From: an uncultured Prevotella sp.
Lineage (GTDB): Bacteria; Bacteroidota; Bacteroidia; Bacteroidales; Bacteroidaceae
NCBI GenBank assembly: GCA_900553155.1
Contig: USCM01000069.1
Coordinates: 1-8,485, forward strand
Direction: 5' to 3'
DNA: 8,485 nt
The notes beneath the pieces were generated by a model. That model made no database searches and had not been told where the DNA came from. It saw nothing but the letters and a program-made list of their open reading frames with translations. This document shows, piece by piece, positions 1 to 6,879 of the stretch. The stretch's first letter is position 1. Every line of letters begins with the position of its first letter. The position numbers and the translations under genes were made by a program.

Positions 1-1157
1 GCCACAAGAGCGCGATACATCAGCACACCCGGAACCATAGGGATGACACTCGGGATAGAGAGCACGTGGTGAGGAACATGGAACTTGTGCACAGCCTTGA
101 CACACACAAGCGAAATCAACGCACTGCCCGCAAGCGAACCAATGGCAAGACCCATATCCAAGCCAATGTTGTTGTTAGACGGACCGAGGTTTACGAAGTT
201 GCGTGTACATACCGCGATGATACCACCTATGGCAACCACCCACAACAGGCGACGCTGAATGTTGAATATCATAGAGAAGCCCATGGCCGAGATAGCTGCT
301 GCGACAGCATACGATATGTAGTTGTTGTGCGGAATCATCGGTATGGTGTAGAACTGCGTCAAGTCGAAATGCGACAGCTTCAGGAAGAAGGCTATACCGA
401 ACGACATTGCCACAATCATAAGGAACGTGTTGATGGCTCGCGTCAGTCCCACCTGTATATAGTTGTCGAGCATATCGTCAACAAAGTTTATCAAAGGCAC
501 ACCCGGCACTATGAACAGCGCACATGCCAACAGCGGATGCAGCGGAGTGCTTGTCCACGACGACGGCAACCACATTGTGAGGAAGGCAAGCAGTGTAGAC
601 ACGAAAGCGGCTACGGCGATGCCCATATAGTTGTTGAAGCCCTTGCGCAGCAACCAGCCACGCAGGTACATACCCACGGCAGCGGCAAACGACGCATAGA
701 AGAAAGCGGTCCAGTCGCAACCGAACTGAATACAGAATCCGCCACAGGCAAAACCTGTACCTATAGCTACCTGCAACGGGGTATAGTTGCGCTTGCGTGT
801 GGCTATAGCCTCAAGTTCCTCGGCATACTGCTCGATGGTGTAGTCTTCGGTGATGGCTTTCCACGAAAGCTTCGAGATGAGCGAGATGCGGGTCATGTCG
901 ATGCCGTGCTTGGTGCAACGCTGGAACTTTGTGAACGAGTGCTCGCCGTCACTGAGGTTCACCATAAGCATATTGAACTGTACATACACATGCAGATGCT
1001 CTTCCGGCAAACCGAGGAATGCGGCAACACGGTTCATGTTGCGAATGATACGGTTAGTGTCGGCAGCACTTTCTACAAGTAGTTGGCCGGTCTTCAACAG
1101 CAAGTCAAGCTTACGCCTAAGTAACTTTTCGTACTCGATTTTTTGGATCTGGTCCAT
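1..1157 (-). CDS. Threonine/serine exporter family protein (ThrE, two-domain), 3' end outside window
   Basis: This is a predicted inner-membrane exporter of threonine and serine. The frame is open from an ATG at 1157 to the left edge, giving 385 complete codons and no stop, so the C-terminus is missing. Residues about 1-125 form the soluble ThrE N-terminal part with the family signature TGQLLVESAADTNRI (canonical form G-x-L-L-x-E-S-G-A-x-T). From about residue 127 several hydrophobic segments follow. They include FIVPGVPLINFVDDML, which matches the conserved PGVPL motif of ThrE proteins. The last visible part, ending IPSVIPMVPGVLMYRALV, matches the second ThrE_2/DUF3815-like half, whose I-P-x-V-P-G motif is typical. 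Bacteroidota carry both halves in one chain of about 430 residues, so roughly 45 residues are probably cut off. It is transcribed divergently from sppA. The family call rests on motifs and topology; the substrate is inferred from the family. Confidence 0.88.
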   Translation of the reverse strand, partial: MDQIQKIEYEKLLRRKLDLLLKTGQLLVESAADTNRIIRNMNRVAAFLGLPEEHLHVYVQFNMLMVNLSDGEHSFTKFQRCTKHGIDMTRISLISKLSWKAITEDYTIEQYAEELEAIATRKRNYTPLQVAIGTGFACGGFCIQFGCDWTAFFYASFAAAVGMYLRGWLLRKGFNNYMGIAVAAFVSTLLAFLTMWLPSSWTSTPLHPLLACALFIVPGVPLINFVDDMLDNYIQVGLTRAINTFLMIVAMSFGIAFFLKLSHFDLTQFYTIPMIPHNNYISYAVAAAISAMGFSMIFNIQRRLLWVVAIGGIIAVCTRNFVNLGPSNNNIGLDMGLAIGSLAGSALISLVCVKAVHKFHVPHHVLSIPSVIPMVPGVLMYRALV

Positions 1158-1220
1158 ACTTTCTCTCTTTATTGTAATTTGATTGAATAAAAATAGATAT
1201 ATTATCCTCTAAAACGGGTA

Positions 1221-1228
1221 CAAAGGTA
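1221..1228 (-). promoter_or_regulatory. Probable -7 element of the ThrE-family gene promoter
   Basis: The minus strand reads TACCTTTG, an exact match to the Bacteroidota -7 consensus TAnnTTTG. It lies 63 bp upstream of the exporter ATG at 1157. No TTTG is present 19-21 bp further upstream, so only half of the promoter is recognisable. The predicted leader is about 55 nt. Confidence 0.5.
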
Positions 1229-1270
1229 CTGCTTTTTTACGACATATAGAATAATATCAATAATTTATTG

Positions 1271-1278
1271 TATCTTTG
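1271..1278 (+). promoter_or_regulatory. Probable -7 element of the sppA-lpxK-punA-thiL operon promoter
   Basis: TATCTTTG matches TAnnTTTG and ends 24 bp before the sppA ATG at 1303, so the predicted leader is short (about 18 nt). No good -33 TTTG is seen at the expected distance. The last three bases form an in-frame TTG that lengthens the sppA frame by nine codons. Because that TTG lies inside the promoter element, it is unlikely to be the translation start. No Shine-Dalgarno sequence precedes ATG 1303, which is usual in this phylum. Confidence 0.55.
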
Positions 1279-1302
1279 CATACAACTAAAACACACATTG
1301 GT

Positions 1303-3078
1303 ATGAAAGAATTCTTCAAGTACGTTGCCGCAACAGTTGTAGGCATTATTGTTTTCTTCATTGTAGCCGGTATGTTCGGATTTATGAGCATTGTCGGCAT
1401 GATAGCTTCGAGCCAGGCCACACAGACCGTTGAAGACGGGTCGGTGCTTGTGCTCAATCTTTCTGGCTCTATAAGCGAGCAGGGACAGGACGACCTCTTT
1501 GGCAAGCTTACTGGCGACTATAGTCCAACAGTAGGCATGAACGACATTATCGCCTCTATCAAGAAGGCTAAGACCAACGACAACGTTAAGGGCATATACA
1601 TTGAGGCTGGCGCTCTGAGTGCCGGCATTGCCACACTGCAGGAGATACGCAACAACCTTGAAGACTTCCGCAAGAGCGGCAAGTGGATTGTGGCTTACGG
1701 CGATACCTACTCGCAGGGCGCCTACTACCTTGCCTCGGTTGCCAACAAGGTGTACATCAACCCTAAGGGTATGCTCGACTGGCACGGCTTGGGCTCGCAG
1801 CCAATATTCTACAAGGACGTGCTTGCCAAGTTTGGCGTTAAATACCAGGTTGTAAAGGTGGGAACCTTCAAGAGCGCCACCGAGACCTATACCGAAGACC
1901 ACATGAGCGACGCCAACCGCCTGCAAACCAAGCTCTACATCGACGGCGCATGGAGCAACATCTGCAACGCTGTTTCTAAGAGCCGCGGCATCAGCGTCGA
2001 CTCGCTCAACGCATACGCCGACGAGTACCTGCTCTTCTCGTCTACCGAAACTCTTGTAAAGCGCAAGATGGTGGACGGCCTGATGTATGCCGACAAAGTA
2101 AAGGAAACCGTAAAGAAGATGCTCAAGCTTGAGGACGACGACACCGTTCCGCAGCTCAGCGTAAGCGATATGCTCAACACCAAGGAAGAGGATGTGGACG
2201 GCGACCAAATTGCCGTATACTATGCCTACGGCGACGTGGTGCAGAACGAGGTTCAGTCGATTGCCATGGGTGGCAACCACAGCATCGCCTCGTCTACCGT
2301 GTGCAAGGACCTTGAGGGCCTTATGAACGACGACGACGTTAAGGCTGTTGTCATCCGCGTCAACTCGGGTGGCGGCGACGCCTACGCCTCAGAGCAGATA
2401 TGGCACTACGTAAGCATGCTCAAGGCAAAGAAGCCGGTGGTTGTGTCGATGGGCGATTATGCCGCATCGGGCGCCTACTATCTCTCGGCTCCCGCCTCAT
2501 GGATTGTGGCTCAGCCCAACACGCTTACCGGCAGCATCGGTATCTTTGCCATGATACCCGACCTCAGCGGCCTTGTTACACAGAAGCTCGGCGTCAAGTT
2601 TGACGAGGTAAAGACCAACCGCAACTCTACCTTCGGCAACATCATGGCCCGCCCGTTCAACGCCGAGGAGACAGCTATGATGCAGGCATACGTCAACCGT
2701 GGCTATGCCCTCTTCCGCAAGCGTGTTGCCGACGGACGCCGACTGCCTGTAGAGAGTGTGGAGAAGATAGCACAGGGACGTGTTTGGATAGGCAACGACG
2801 CTCTTAAGATTAAGCTTGTCGACCAGCTTGGCGGCTTGGACGACGCCATAAAGAAGGCTGCACAGCTTGCCAAAATAAAGGAATACTATACAGCCGAATA
2901 CCCGGCACCTGCCTCATGGGCCGACCAGCTGCTTGGCTCGACGTCGGGCGGCAACTATCTCGACGACCAGCTGCGCTCCACCCTCGGCGACCTCTACGAG
3001 CCGTTGAGCCTCCTGCGCAACATCGACAAGCACCAGGCTATACAGGCACGACTGCCGTATGTACTGAATGTAAAGTAA
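1303..3078 (+). CDS. sppA: Signal peptide peptidase SppA, 67K type (family S49)
   Basis: This is a membrane-bound serine/lysine protease that degrades signal peptides left after secretion, with its active site facing the periplasm. The product is 591 residues, the usual length of the long two-domain form. One hydrophobic anchor spans about residues 8-38. Two tandem S49 domains follow. The N-terminal one supplies the general base K190 in GTFKSATE, equivalent to E. coli K209. The C-terminal one supplies the nucleophile S389 in DYAASGAYY, equivalent to E. coli S409, after the RVNSGGG oxyanion region and before TLTGSIGIF. The spacing between the two catalytic residues (199) nearly equals that of E. 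coli (200), so the enzyme should be active. The start at 1303 gives MKEFFKYV, the N-terminus I recall from Bacteroidales SppA. An in-frame TTG at 1276 overlaps the promoter and is rejected. It is first in the operon; lpxK follows after 20 bp. Confidence 0.95.
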   Translation: MKEFFKYVAATVVGIIVFFIVAGMFGFMSIVGMIASSQATQTVEDGSVLVLNLSGSISEQGQDDLFGKLTGDYSPTVGMNDIIASIKKAKTNDNVKGIYIEAGALSAGIATLQEIRNNLEDFRKSGKWIVAYGDTYSQGAYYLASVANKVYINPKGMLDWHGLGSQPIFYKDVLAKFGVKYQVVKVGTFKSATETYTEDHMSDANRLQTKLYIDGAWSNICNAVSKSRGISVDSLNAYADEYLLFSSTETLVKRKMVDGLMYADKVKETVKKMLKLEDDDTVPQLSVSDMLNTKEEDVDGDQIAVYYAYGDVVQNEVQSIAMGGNHSIASSTVCKDLEGLMNDDDVKAVVIRVNSGGGDAYASEQIWHYVSMLKAKKPVVVSMGDYAASGAYYLSAPASWIVAQPNTLTGSIGIFAMIPDLSGLVTQKLGVKFDEVKTNRNSTFGNIMARPFNAEETAMMQAYVNRGYALFRKRVADGRRLPVESVEKIAQGRVWIGNDALKIKLVDQLGGLDDAIKKAAQLAKIKEYYTAEYPAPASWADQLLGSTSGGNYLDDQLRSTLGDLYEPLSLLRNIDKHQAIQARLPYVLNVK

Positions 3079-3098
3079 CAACAAACGTATTAATAAAG

Positions 3099-4223
3099 AT
3101 GAGAACTGAAGGTGATTTCATAAAAATCAACGAGTGGCTCACACCACTCAGCTGGCTCTACGGCATCGGAGTGCGCCTGCGCAACTGGATGTTCGACATC
3201 GGCGTGCTCAAAAGCCAGAGCTACGACATCCCCATTATTGCCGTGGGCAATATCACGGTGGGCGGCTCTGGCAAGACTCCGCACGTGGAGTATCTTGTCA
3301 ACCTGTTGCACGAGAAACTTAAGGTGGGCGTGCTGTCGCGTGGCTACAAGCGCAAGAGCCGTGGCTACGTGCTTGCCAACGCCGACACACCGATGCACCT
3401 CATTGGCGACGAGCCTTACCAGATGCGCCACAAGTTCAACGACATATACGTTGCCGTTGACAAGAACCGACGCAACGGCATATCACGCCTTACATCCGAC
3501 GATGCCACAAAGGATGTGGACGTTATCCTCCTGGACGACGCCTACCAGCACCGCTACGTCAAACCGGGCATCAACATCCTGCTCGTCGACTACCACCGAC
3601 TCATCATCTACGACAAGCTGCTGCCTGCCGGACGTATGCGCGAGCCGCAAGAGGGCAAGTCGAGGGCCGACATCGTTATCGTAACCAAGTGTCCAAAGGA
3701 CCTCAAGCCAATGGAGTTTCGTGTGCTGAAGCGTGCGATGGACCTCTATCCTTATCAGGAGCTCTACTTCACCACGCTGCAATACGAAACCCTCAAGCCT
3801 GTATTCGGCAATACACGACGCCCGCTTGCCGACCTGCCTAAAGGCATAAACATACTGCTCTTGACGGGCATAGCGTCGCCACAGCAGATGATGATGGACC
3901 TCCAGCCGGTGTCGCACAACATCACACCGCTGACTTTCGGCGACCACCACCAGTTTACAGCCGACGACATAGAGCGCGTCAACTCTACTTTCGCGGCTAT
4001 GAGCAACCCTAAGATTATCATAACAACCGAAAAGGACGCCACACGTCTGACCGACATCGAGGGCCTTTCGGAAGATACAAAGAACAACATTTACGCCTTG
4101 CCGATACGAATAAAGTTTATGTTGGAAGGCGAAGAAGAATTTAACAATAAAATAACAAGCTATGTACGAAAAAATTCAAGAAACAGCATCCTGGTTAAAA
4201 GAAAGGATGACAACAAATCCTGA
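3099..4223 (+). CDS. lpxK: Tetraacyldisaccharide 4'-kinase LpxK (lipid A biosynthesis)
   Basis: LpxK transfers phosphate from ATP to the 4' position of tetraacyldisaccharide-1-phosphate, giving lipid IVA, at the cytoplasmic face of the inner membrane. The product is 374 residues, a normal length. An amphipathic/hydrophobic N-terminus (about residues 13-37, LSWLYGIGVRLRN) fits membrane association. The Walker A loop GNITVGGSGKTP covers residues 50-61, followed by LSRGYKRKSRGY, GDEPYQM and DKNRRNG. The Walker B-like catalytic stretch LLDDAYQHR contains D146, D147, Q150 and H151. LLPAGRMREP follows. The ATG at 3099 gives an N-terminus aligned with Bacteroidales LpxK. An open extension back to 2916 lies within sppA and is not used. 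The last 20 codons overlap punA by 62 bp in another frame. The tail YVRKNSRNSIL resembles what I recall of other Bacteroidales LpxK ends, so the overlap is probably genuine. Confidence 0.95.
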   Translation: MRTEGDFIKINEWLTPLSWLYGIGVRLRNWMFDIGVLKSQSYDIPIIAVGNITVGGSGKTPHVEYLVNLLHEKLKVGVLSRGYKRKSRGYVLANADTPMHLIGDEPYQMRHKFNDIYVAVDKNRRNGISRLTSDDATKDVDVILLDDAYQHRYVKPGINILLVDYHRLIIYDKLLPAGRMREPQEGKSRADIVIVTKCPKDLKPMEFRVLKRAMDLYPYQELYFTTLQYETLKPVFGNTRRPLADLPKGINILLLTGIASPQQMMMDLQPVSHNITPLTFGDHHQFTADDIERVNSTFAAMSNPKIIITTEKDATRLTDIEGLSEDTKNNIYALPIRIKFMLEGEEEFNNKITSYVRKNSRNSILVKRKDDNKS

Positions 4224-4971
4224 AACTGCCATCATTCTTGGCACTGGCCTCGGTCAGCTCGCTACCGAAATCACCGACTGCTACGAATTTGCATACACGG
4301 ACATCCCCAACTTCCCTGTATCTACAGTAGAGGGCCACTCTGGCAAGCTTATCTTCGGTAAGCTCGGAGGCAAGGACATCATGGCTATGCAGGGCCGATT
4401 CCACTACTACGAGGGCTACTCGATGAAGGACGTAACATTCCCTATACGCGTTATGTACGAGCTGGGCATCAAGACTCTCTTCGTGAGCAACGCTTCGGGC
4501 GGCATGAACCCCGAGTTCAAGATTGGCGACTTGATGATTATCACCGACCACATCAACCTCTTCCCCGAGCATCCGCTGCGTGGCAAGAACTTCCCTACCG
4601 GCCCACGTTTCCCGGACATGCACGAGACATACGACCACGCCCTCATCAACCAGGCCAACGAGATAGCCAAGGAGAAGGGCATCCGCGTGGTTCACGGCGT
4701 ATACGTAGGCGTACAGGGTCCTACCTTCGAGACACCTGCCGAGTATAAGATGTACCACCGCCTGGGTGGCGACGCTGTAGGCATGAGCACCGTGCCTGAG
4801 GTTATCGTGGCTCACCACTGCGGCATCCGCACCTTCGGCATCTCTATCATCACCGACCTCGGATTGGAAGACACCCCTGTTGAGGTTTCACACGAGGAGG
4901 TTCAGGTGGCTGCCAACAACGCTCAGCCATTGATGACAGAGATTATGCGCGAGATGATTAGCCGTGCCTAA
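4162..4971 (+). CDS. punA: Purine nucleoside phosphorylase, trimeric PNP/MTAP family
   Basis: This is a cytoplasmic salvage enzyme that cleaves purine (deoxy)nucleosides with phosphate to free base and (deoxy)ribose-1-phosphate. The product is 269 residues. Family landmarks, with human PNP equivalents: GTGLG (27-31), H59 in GHSGK (H64), R79 and H81 in GRFHYYEG (R84, H86), E84 (E89), NASGG 110-114, E190 in GPTFET (E201), GMSTVPEV, and H244 in SHEEV (H257). The position of human N243, which recognises the base, is D232 in IITDLG. Asp is also found there in MTA phosphorylases, so substrate range may extend to 6-aminopurines; that is inference. The start MYEKIQETA matches the N-terminus I recall for Bacteroidales homologues, which supports the 62-bp overlap with lpxK. 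thiL starts 13 bp after the stop. Expression is presumably by the sppA promoter and translational coupling. Confidence 0.93.
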   Translation: MYEKIQETASWLKERMTTNPETAIILGTGLGQLATEITDCYEFAYTDIPNFPVSTVEGHSGKLIFGKLGGKDIMAMQGRFHYYEGYSMKDVTFPIRVMYELGIKTLFVSNASGGMNPEFKIGDLMIITDHINLFPEHPLRGKNFPTGPRFPDMHETYDHALINQANEIAKEKGIRVVHGVYVGVQGPTFETPAEYKMYHRLGGDAVGMSTVPEVIVAHHCGIRTFGISIITDLGLEDTPVEVSHEEVQVAANNAQPLMTEIMREMISRA

Positions 4972-4984
4972 TATTAATTAATGT

Positions 4985-6058
4985 ATGACAGACATTTCAA
5001 CACTCGGTGAGTTTGGCCTTATACGCCATCTCACCGACAATATCAAAATCAAGAACACGTCCACCATCAAAGGCGTGGGCGACGATTGTGCCGTGCTCCA
5101 TTATCCCGACTCGGAGGTGCTTGTTACCACCGACATGCTTATGGAGGGTGTACACTTCGACCTTACCTATATCGACCTGCAGCACCTTGGCTACAAGTCG
5201 GCTATGGTAAACATCAGCGACATCTTTGCCATGAACGGCACCCCACGCCAGCTCACCGTGAGCCTTGCCTTAAGCAAGCGCTTTAAGGTAGAGGATATGG
5301 AGGAGTTCTACAGCGGCTTGCGCCTTGCCTGCGACAAGTGGGGCGTCGACATCGTTGGCGGCGACACCACATCGTCGTACACCGGTCTTGCCATCAGCAT
5401 CACCTGTATAGGCGAGGCTCGCAAGGAGGACATCGTATACCGCAATGGAGCCAAGGACACCGACCTTATCTGTGTTACGGGCGACTTGGGTGCAGCCTAT
5501 ATGGGTCTGCAACTGCTCGAACGCGAAAAGAGCGTGTACTACCAGCAGGTGGACGAGGCTCGCAAGAAGAACGACAAGCGCGCGCTTGAGGAACTTAAGG
5601 GCTTCCAGCCCGACTTCGCCGGCAAGGAGTATCTGCTGCAGCGCCAGTTGCAGACGGAAGCTCGCGGCGACATCATAGCCAAGTTTCGCGAGCTCAACAT
5701 CCATCCAACATCAATGATGGACATCAGCGACGGTCTGTCGAGCGAGTTGATGCACATCTGCAAGGAGTCGAACTGCGGTTGCCGCATATACGAGAAGAAC
5801 ATTCCTATCGACTACCAGACGGCTGTTATGGCTGAGGAGATGAACATGAATGTTACTACCTGTGCGCTCAACGGCGGCGAGGACTACGAGCTGCTCTTCA
5901 CTGTGCCTATTGGCGACCACGAGAAGATTGAGCAGATGGATGGCGTCAAGCTCATCGGTCATATCACCCGCCCCGAGCTTGGACACATGCTCGTTACTCG
6001 CGACAACCAGGAGTTTGAGCTTAAAGCTCAGGGCTGGAATCCGCTGGCAGACAAGTAA
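4985..6058 (+). CDS. thiL: Thiamine-monophosphate kinase ThiL
   Basis: ThiL phosphorylates thiamine monophosphate with ATP to make the cofactor thiamine diphosphate, in the cytoplasm. The product is 357 residues. Visible motifs of the PurM/ThiL (AIR synthase-like) fold: GEFGLI at 8-13; the metal-binding GVGDDCAVL (D33, D34); VTTDMLMEGVHF (D50, E54, H57); NISDIFAMNG (76-85); GGDTTSS (D127); TGDLGAAYMG; MDISDGLSSEL (D246, D249); and GGEDYELLFTV near 297-307. Between GLQLLERE and QPDFAGKEY lies a highly charged segment (about 181-207, rich in E, K and R), probably helical, which makes the protein slightly longer than the roughly 325-345 residues usual for the family. It is the last gene of the operon, 13 bp behind punA. 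No other thiamine gene is nearby, so its position reflects conserved gene order. A 108-bp palindrome begins 16 bp after the stop. Confidence 0.94.
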   Translation: MTDISTLGEFGLIRHLTDNIKIKNTSTIKGVGDDCAVLHYPDSEVLVTTDMLMEGVHFDLTYIDLQHLGYKSAMVNISDIFAMNGTPRQLTVSLALSKRFKVEDMEEFYSGLRLACDKWGVDIVGGDTTSSYTGLAISITCIGEARKEDIVYRNGAKDTDLICVTGDLGAAYMGLQLLEREKSVYYQQVDEARKKNDKRALEELKGFQPDFAGKEYLLQRQLQTEARGDIIAKFRELNIHPTSMMDISDGLSSELMHICKESNCGCRIYEKNIPIDYQTAVMAEEMNMNVTTCALNGGEDYELLFTVPIGDHEKIEQMDGVKLIGHITRPELGHMLVTRDNQEFELKAQGWNPLADK

Positions 6059-6074
6059 CAACGTGTTAAATTGA

Positions 6075-6182
6075 GCATTAACGCCAATTATACGGCATAA
6101 CACTAACGCCAATTATACGAACCGAAGATTGTTGGGTCGTGTAATTGGCGTTAGTGTTATGCCGTATAATTGGCGTTAATGC
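6075..6182. repeat. 108-bp near-perfect inverted repeat with internal motif repeats; MITE-like
   Basis: The arms 6075-6120 and 6137-6182 are 46 bp each and complementary at every position except 6116/6141, which would be a G-U pair in RNA. Past one mismatch, 6122-6125 pair with 6132-6135, leaving a six-base loop. Each arm holds two direct copies of the 16-bp motif TAACGCCAATTATACG (6079-6094 and 6104-6119). The other arm has them inverted at 6138-6153 (one change) and 6163-6178. The element is bounded on both sides by ATTGA (6070-6074 and 6183-6187), which looks like a 5-bp target-site duplication. It has no coding capacity and lies 16 bp after thiL. It could be a miniature inverted-repeat element without its own transposase. 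It may also stop or stabilise the operon transcript, although no T-tract follows it. Confidence 0.8.
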
Positions 6183-6243
6183 ATTGACATTGTAAATGCC
6201 ACCCTCACCGATAAACCCCAGTTTTGTATCACTCCAAATATAG

Positions 6244-6339
6244 TATGAACAGATTTTATTACGGCTTAGTACCAAAGAAGCCTATGAATTCATCAAAGTC
6301 TTTAACTCTGCCATACTGGATATGGAGAAAACATATTAA
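6244..6339 (+). pseudogene. Possible degenerate 31-codon coding remnant
   Basis: After a TAG at 6241-6243 a short frame runs to TAA at 6337-6339. It encodes a protein-like stretch containing LLRLSTKEAYEF and IKVFNSAILDMEKTY. Its mix of charged and hydrophobic residues suggests an amphipathic helix. It has no in-frame start, and the only nearby ATG (6245) is in another frame. I do not recognise a family. It ends 12 bp before the 3' end of the convergent 47-codon gene. It may be the tail of a lost small gene or chance. Confidence 0.2.
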
Positions 6340-6350
6340 GACGAGTTTAA

Positions 6351-6494
6351 CTAAATGGTTGCATAGCAATTTTCTGCCTCTTTACGAGCTTTAGCAAACT
6401 CTTCTTGTACTTGTTTTTCCATTTCCTTTTTTCGCTGAATCATTCCACGAAGCACAGCTATAGCCTCTTCTCGATTCTTTATTTTTAGTGCCAT
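6351..6494 (-). CDS. Small hypothetical protein, 47 residues, charged helix
   Basis: A short gene starts at ATG 6494 and ends with TAG at 6351-6353. The protein begins MALKIKNREEAIAVLRGM and ends RKEAENCYATI. It is dominated by K, R, E, Q and A with regularly spaced hydrophobics, so it is probably one long amphipathic or coiled-coil helix. There is no signal peptide or membrane segment. I recognise no family. Support for a real gene comes from upstream: AGGA is placed 6 bases before the ATG, and a full Bacteroidota promoter (TTTG, 20 bp, TATTTTTG) ends about 32 bp before the start. Base composition is more AT-rich than the operon genes, so it may have a different origin. It could be a small regulator, an accessory of a mobile unit, or a remnant. 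It reads away from the tRNA gene, in the same direction as the hexosaminidase. Confidence 0.5.
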   Translation of the reverse strand: MALKIKNREEAIAVLRGMIQRKKEMEKQVQEEFAKARKEAENCYATI

Positions 6495-6519
6495 ACCCTA
6501 TCCTTTCTTTTAAAGTTTT

Positions 6520-6560
6520 CTTTTGGCAAAAATACAATTTATCTTTGTATCTGCCAAAAG
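6520..6560. promoter_or_regulatory. Palindrome overlapping the small-gene promoter; candidate operator
   Basis: CTTTTGGCA at 6520-6528 and TGCCAAAAG at 6552-6560 are perfect inverted 9-mers separated by 23 bp. Between them an offset pair ATACAA/TTGTAT adds further symmetry. The 6552-6560 arm contains the -33 TTTG of the small-gene promoter, and the 6520-6528 arm touches the end of its -7 element. A dimeric regulator binding both arms would cover the promoter. This is inferred from geometry only. Confidence 0.35.
6527..6558 (-). promoter_or_regulatory. Bacteroidota-type promoter of the 47-codon gene
   Basis: On the minus strand, TTTG (6558-6555) is followed by exactly 20 bp and then TATTTTTG (6534-6527). 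This fits both elements and the spacing of the Bacteroidota primary sigma consensus. Transcription would start near 6520 and give a leader of about 25 nt containing the AGGA ribosome site. Confidence 0.6.
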
Positions 6561-6648
6561 AGTCATTTACAAATTACATTCTACCCTTATAAATTTCATA
6601 TATTATGGAGATTAAATCTTTAATAATATGGTATATAGAAGCAAACAC

Positions 6649-6680
6649 AAAAAAGGAGCTACTCTAACGAGTAACTCCTT
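6649..6680 (-). terminator. Intrinsic terminator of tRNA-Phe
   Basis: Read on the minus strand, a 12-bp stem with one mismatch (6680-6669 with 6664-6653) and a 4-base loop is followed by six T residues (6654-6649, the last two T also being in the stem). It begins 11 bases after the tRNA 3' end, where a transcript terminator is expected. Confidence 0.75.
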
Positions 6681-6690
6681 CTTAATGTTG

Positions 6691-6763
6691 TGGTACCACC
6701 AGGAATCGAACCGGGGACACAAGGATTTTCAGTCCTTTGCTCTACCAACTGAGCTATGGCACC
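6691..6763 (-). tRNA. tRNA-Phe (anticodon GAA)
   Basis: This is a 73-nt tRNA gene. The 7-bp acceptor stem GGTGCCA pairs with TGGTACC (one G-T pair) and is followed by discriminator A. The D-arm (AGCTCAGTTGGTAGAGC) and T-arm with GGTTCGAAT are both standard. The anticodon stem-loop GGACTGAAAATCC has the loop CTGAAAA, so the anticodon is GAA, decoding UUC/UUU. The terminal CCA is not encoded (the genomic sequence after the discriminator is CAA), so it must be added afterwards. It has its own promoter and terminator and is independent of its neighbours. Confidence 0.97.
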
Positions 6764-6789
6764 AACACTATGTCGCTTAATTGCGAGTG

Positions 6790-6821
6790 CAAAGGTACGA
6801 ATAATATCCCTTACCACCAAA
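6790..6821 (-). promoter_or_regulatory. Promoter of tRNA-Phe
   Basis: On the minus strand, TTTG (6821-6818), a 20-bp spacer, then TACCTTTG (6797-6790) form a full Bacteroidota promoter. It lies 26 bp upstream of the mature tRNA 5' end at 6763. The predicted 5' leader is about 20 nt and would be removed by RNase P. Confidence 0.75.
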
Positions 6822-6879
6822 TAAATTATGAAGTTTTTTACAATTAATATTATTCTCTATATAAGAAATCTTTTTTTAT

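Noticed and set aside
66..1082. Plus-strand 338-codon frame opposite the exporter gene
   Set aside because: It has an R/H/C/V-rich composition typical of antisense shadows. The minus strand encodes a clear ThrE-family protein.
1276..1302. TTG-initiated extension of sppA
   Set aside because: The TTG lies in the TATCTTTG promoter element, and the nine extra residues do not match SppA N-termini. ATG 1303 fits.
1237..2280. Minus-strand 347-codon frame opposite sppA
   Set aside because: It is a shadow of the codon bias in sppA; it crosses the operon promoter and has no recognisable motif.
6078..6275. Minus-strand 65-codon frame
   Set aside because: Most of it is translation of the palindrome, and it shows no protein-like pattern.
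6245..6394. Plus-strand 49-codon frame starting ATG at 6245
   Set aside because: It has an unlikely composition (many W, K, S, Y), has no promoter or ribosome site, and runs antisense over the better-supported 47-codon gene.
6540..6547. Plus-strand TATCTTTG as a second, outward promoter making a bidirectional pair
   Set aside because: The only upstream TTTG is 14 bp away instead of 19-21. Downstream there is only a 20-codon frame ending in the tRNA terminator.
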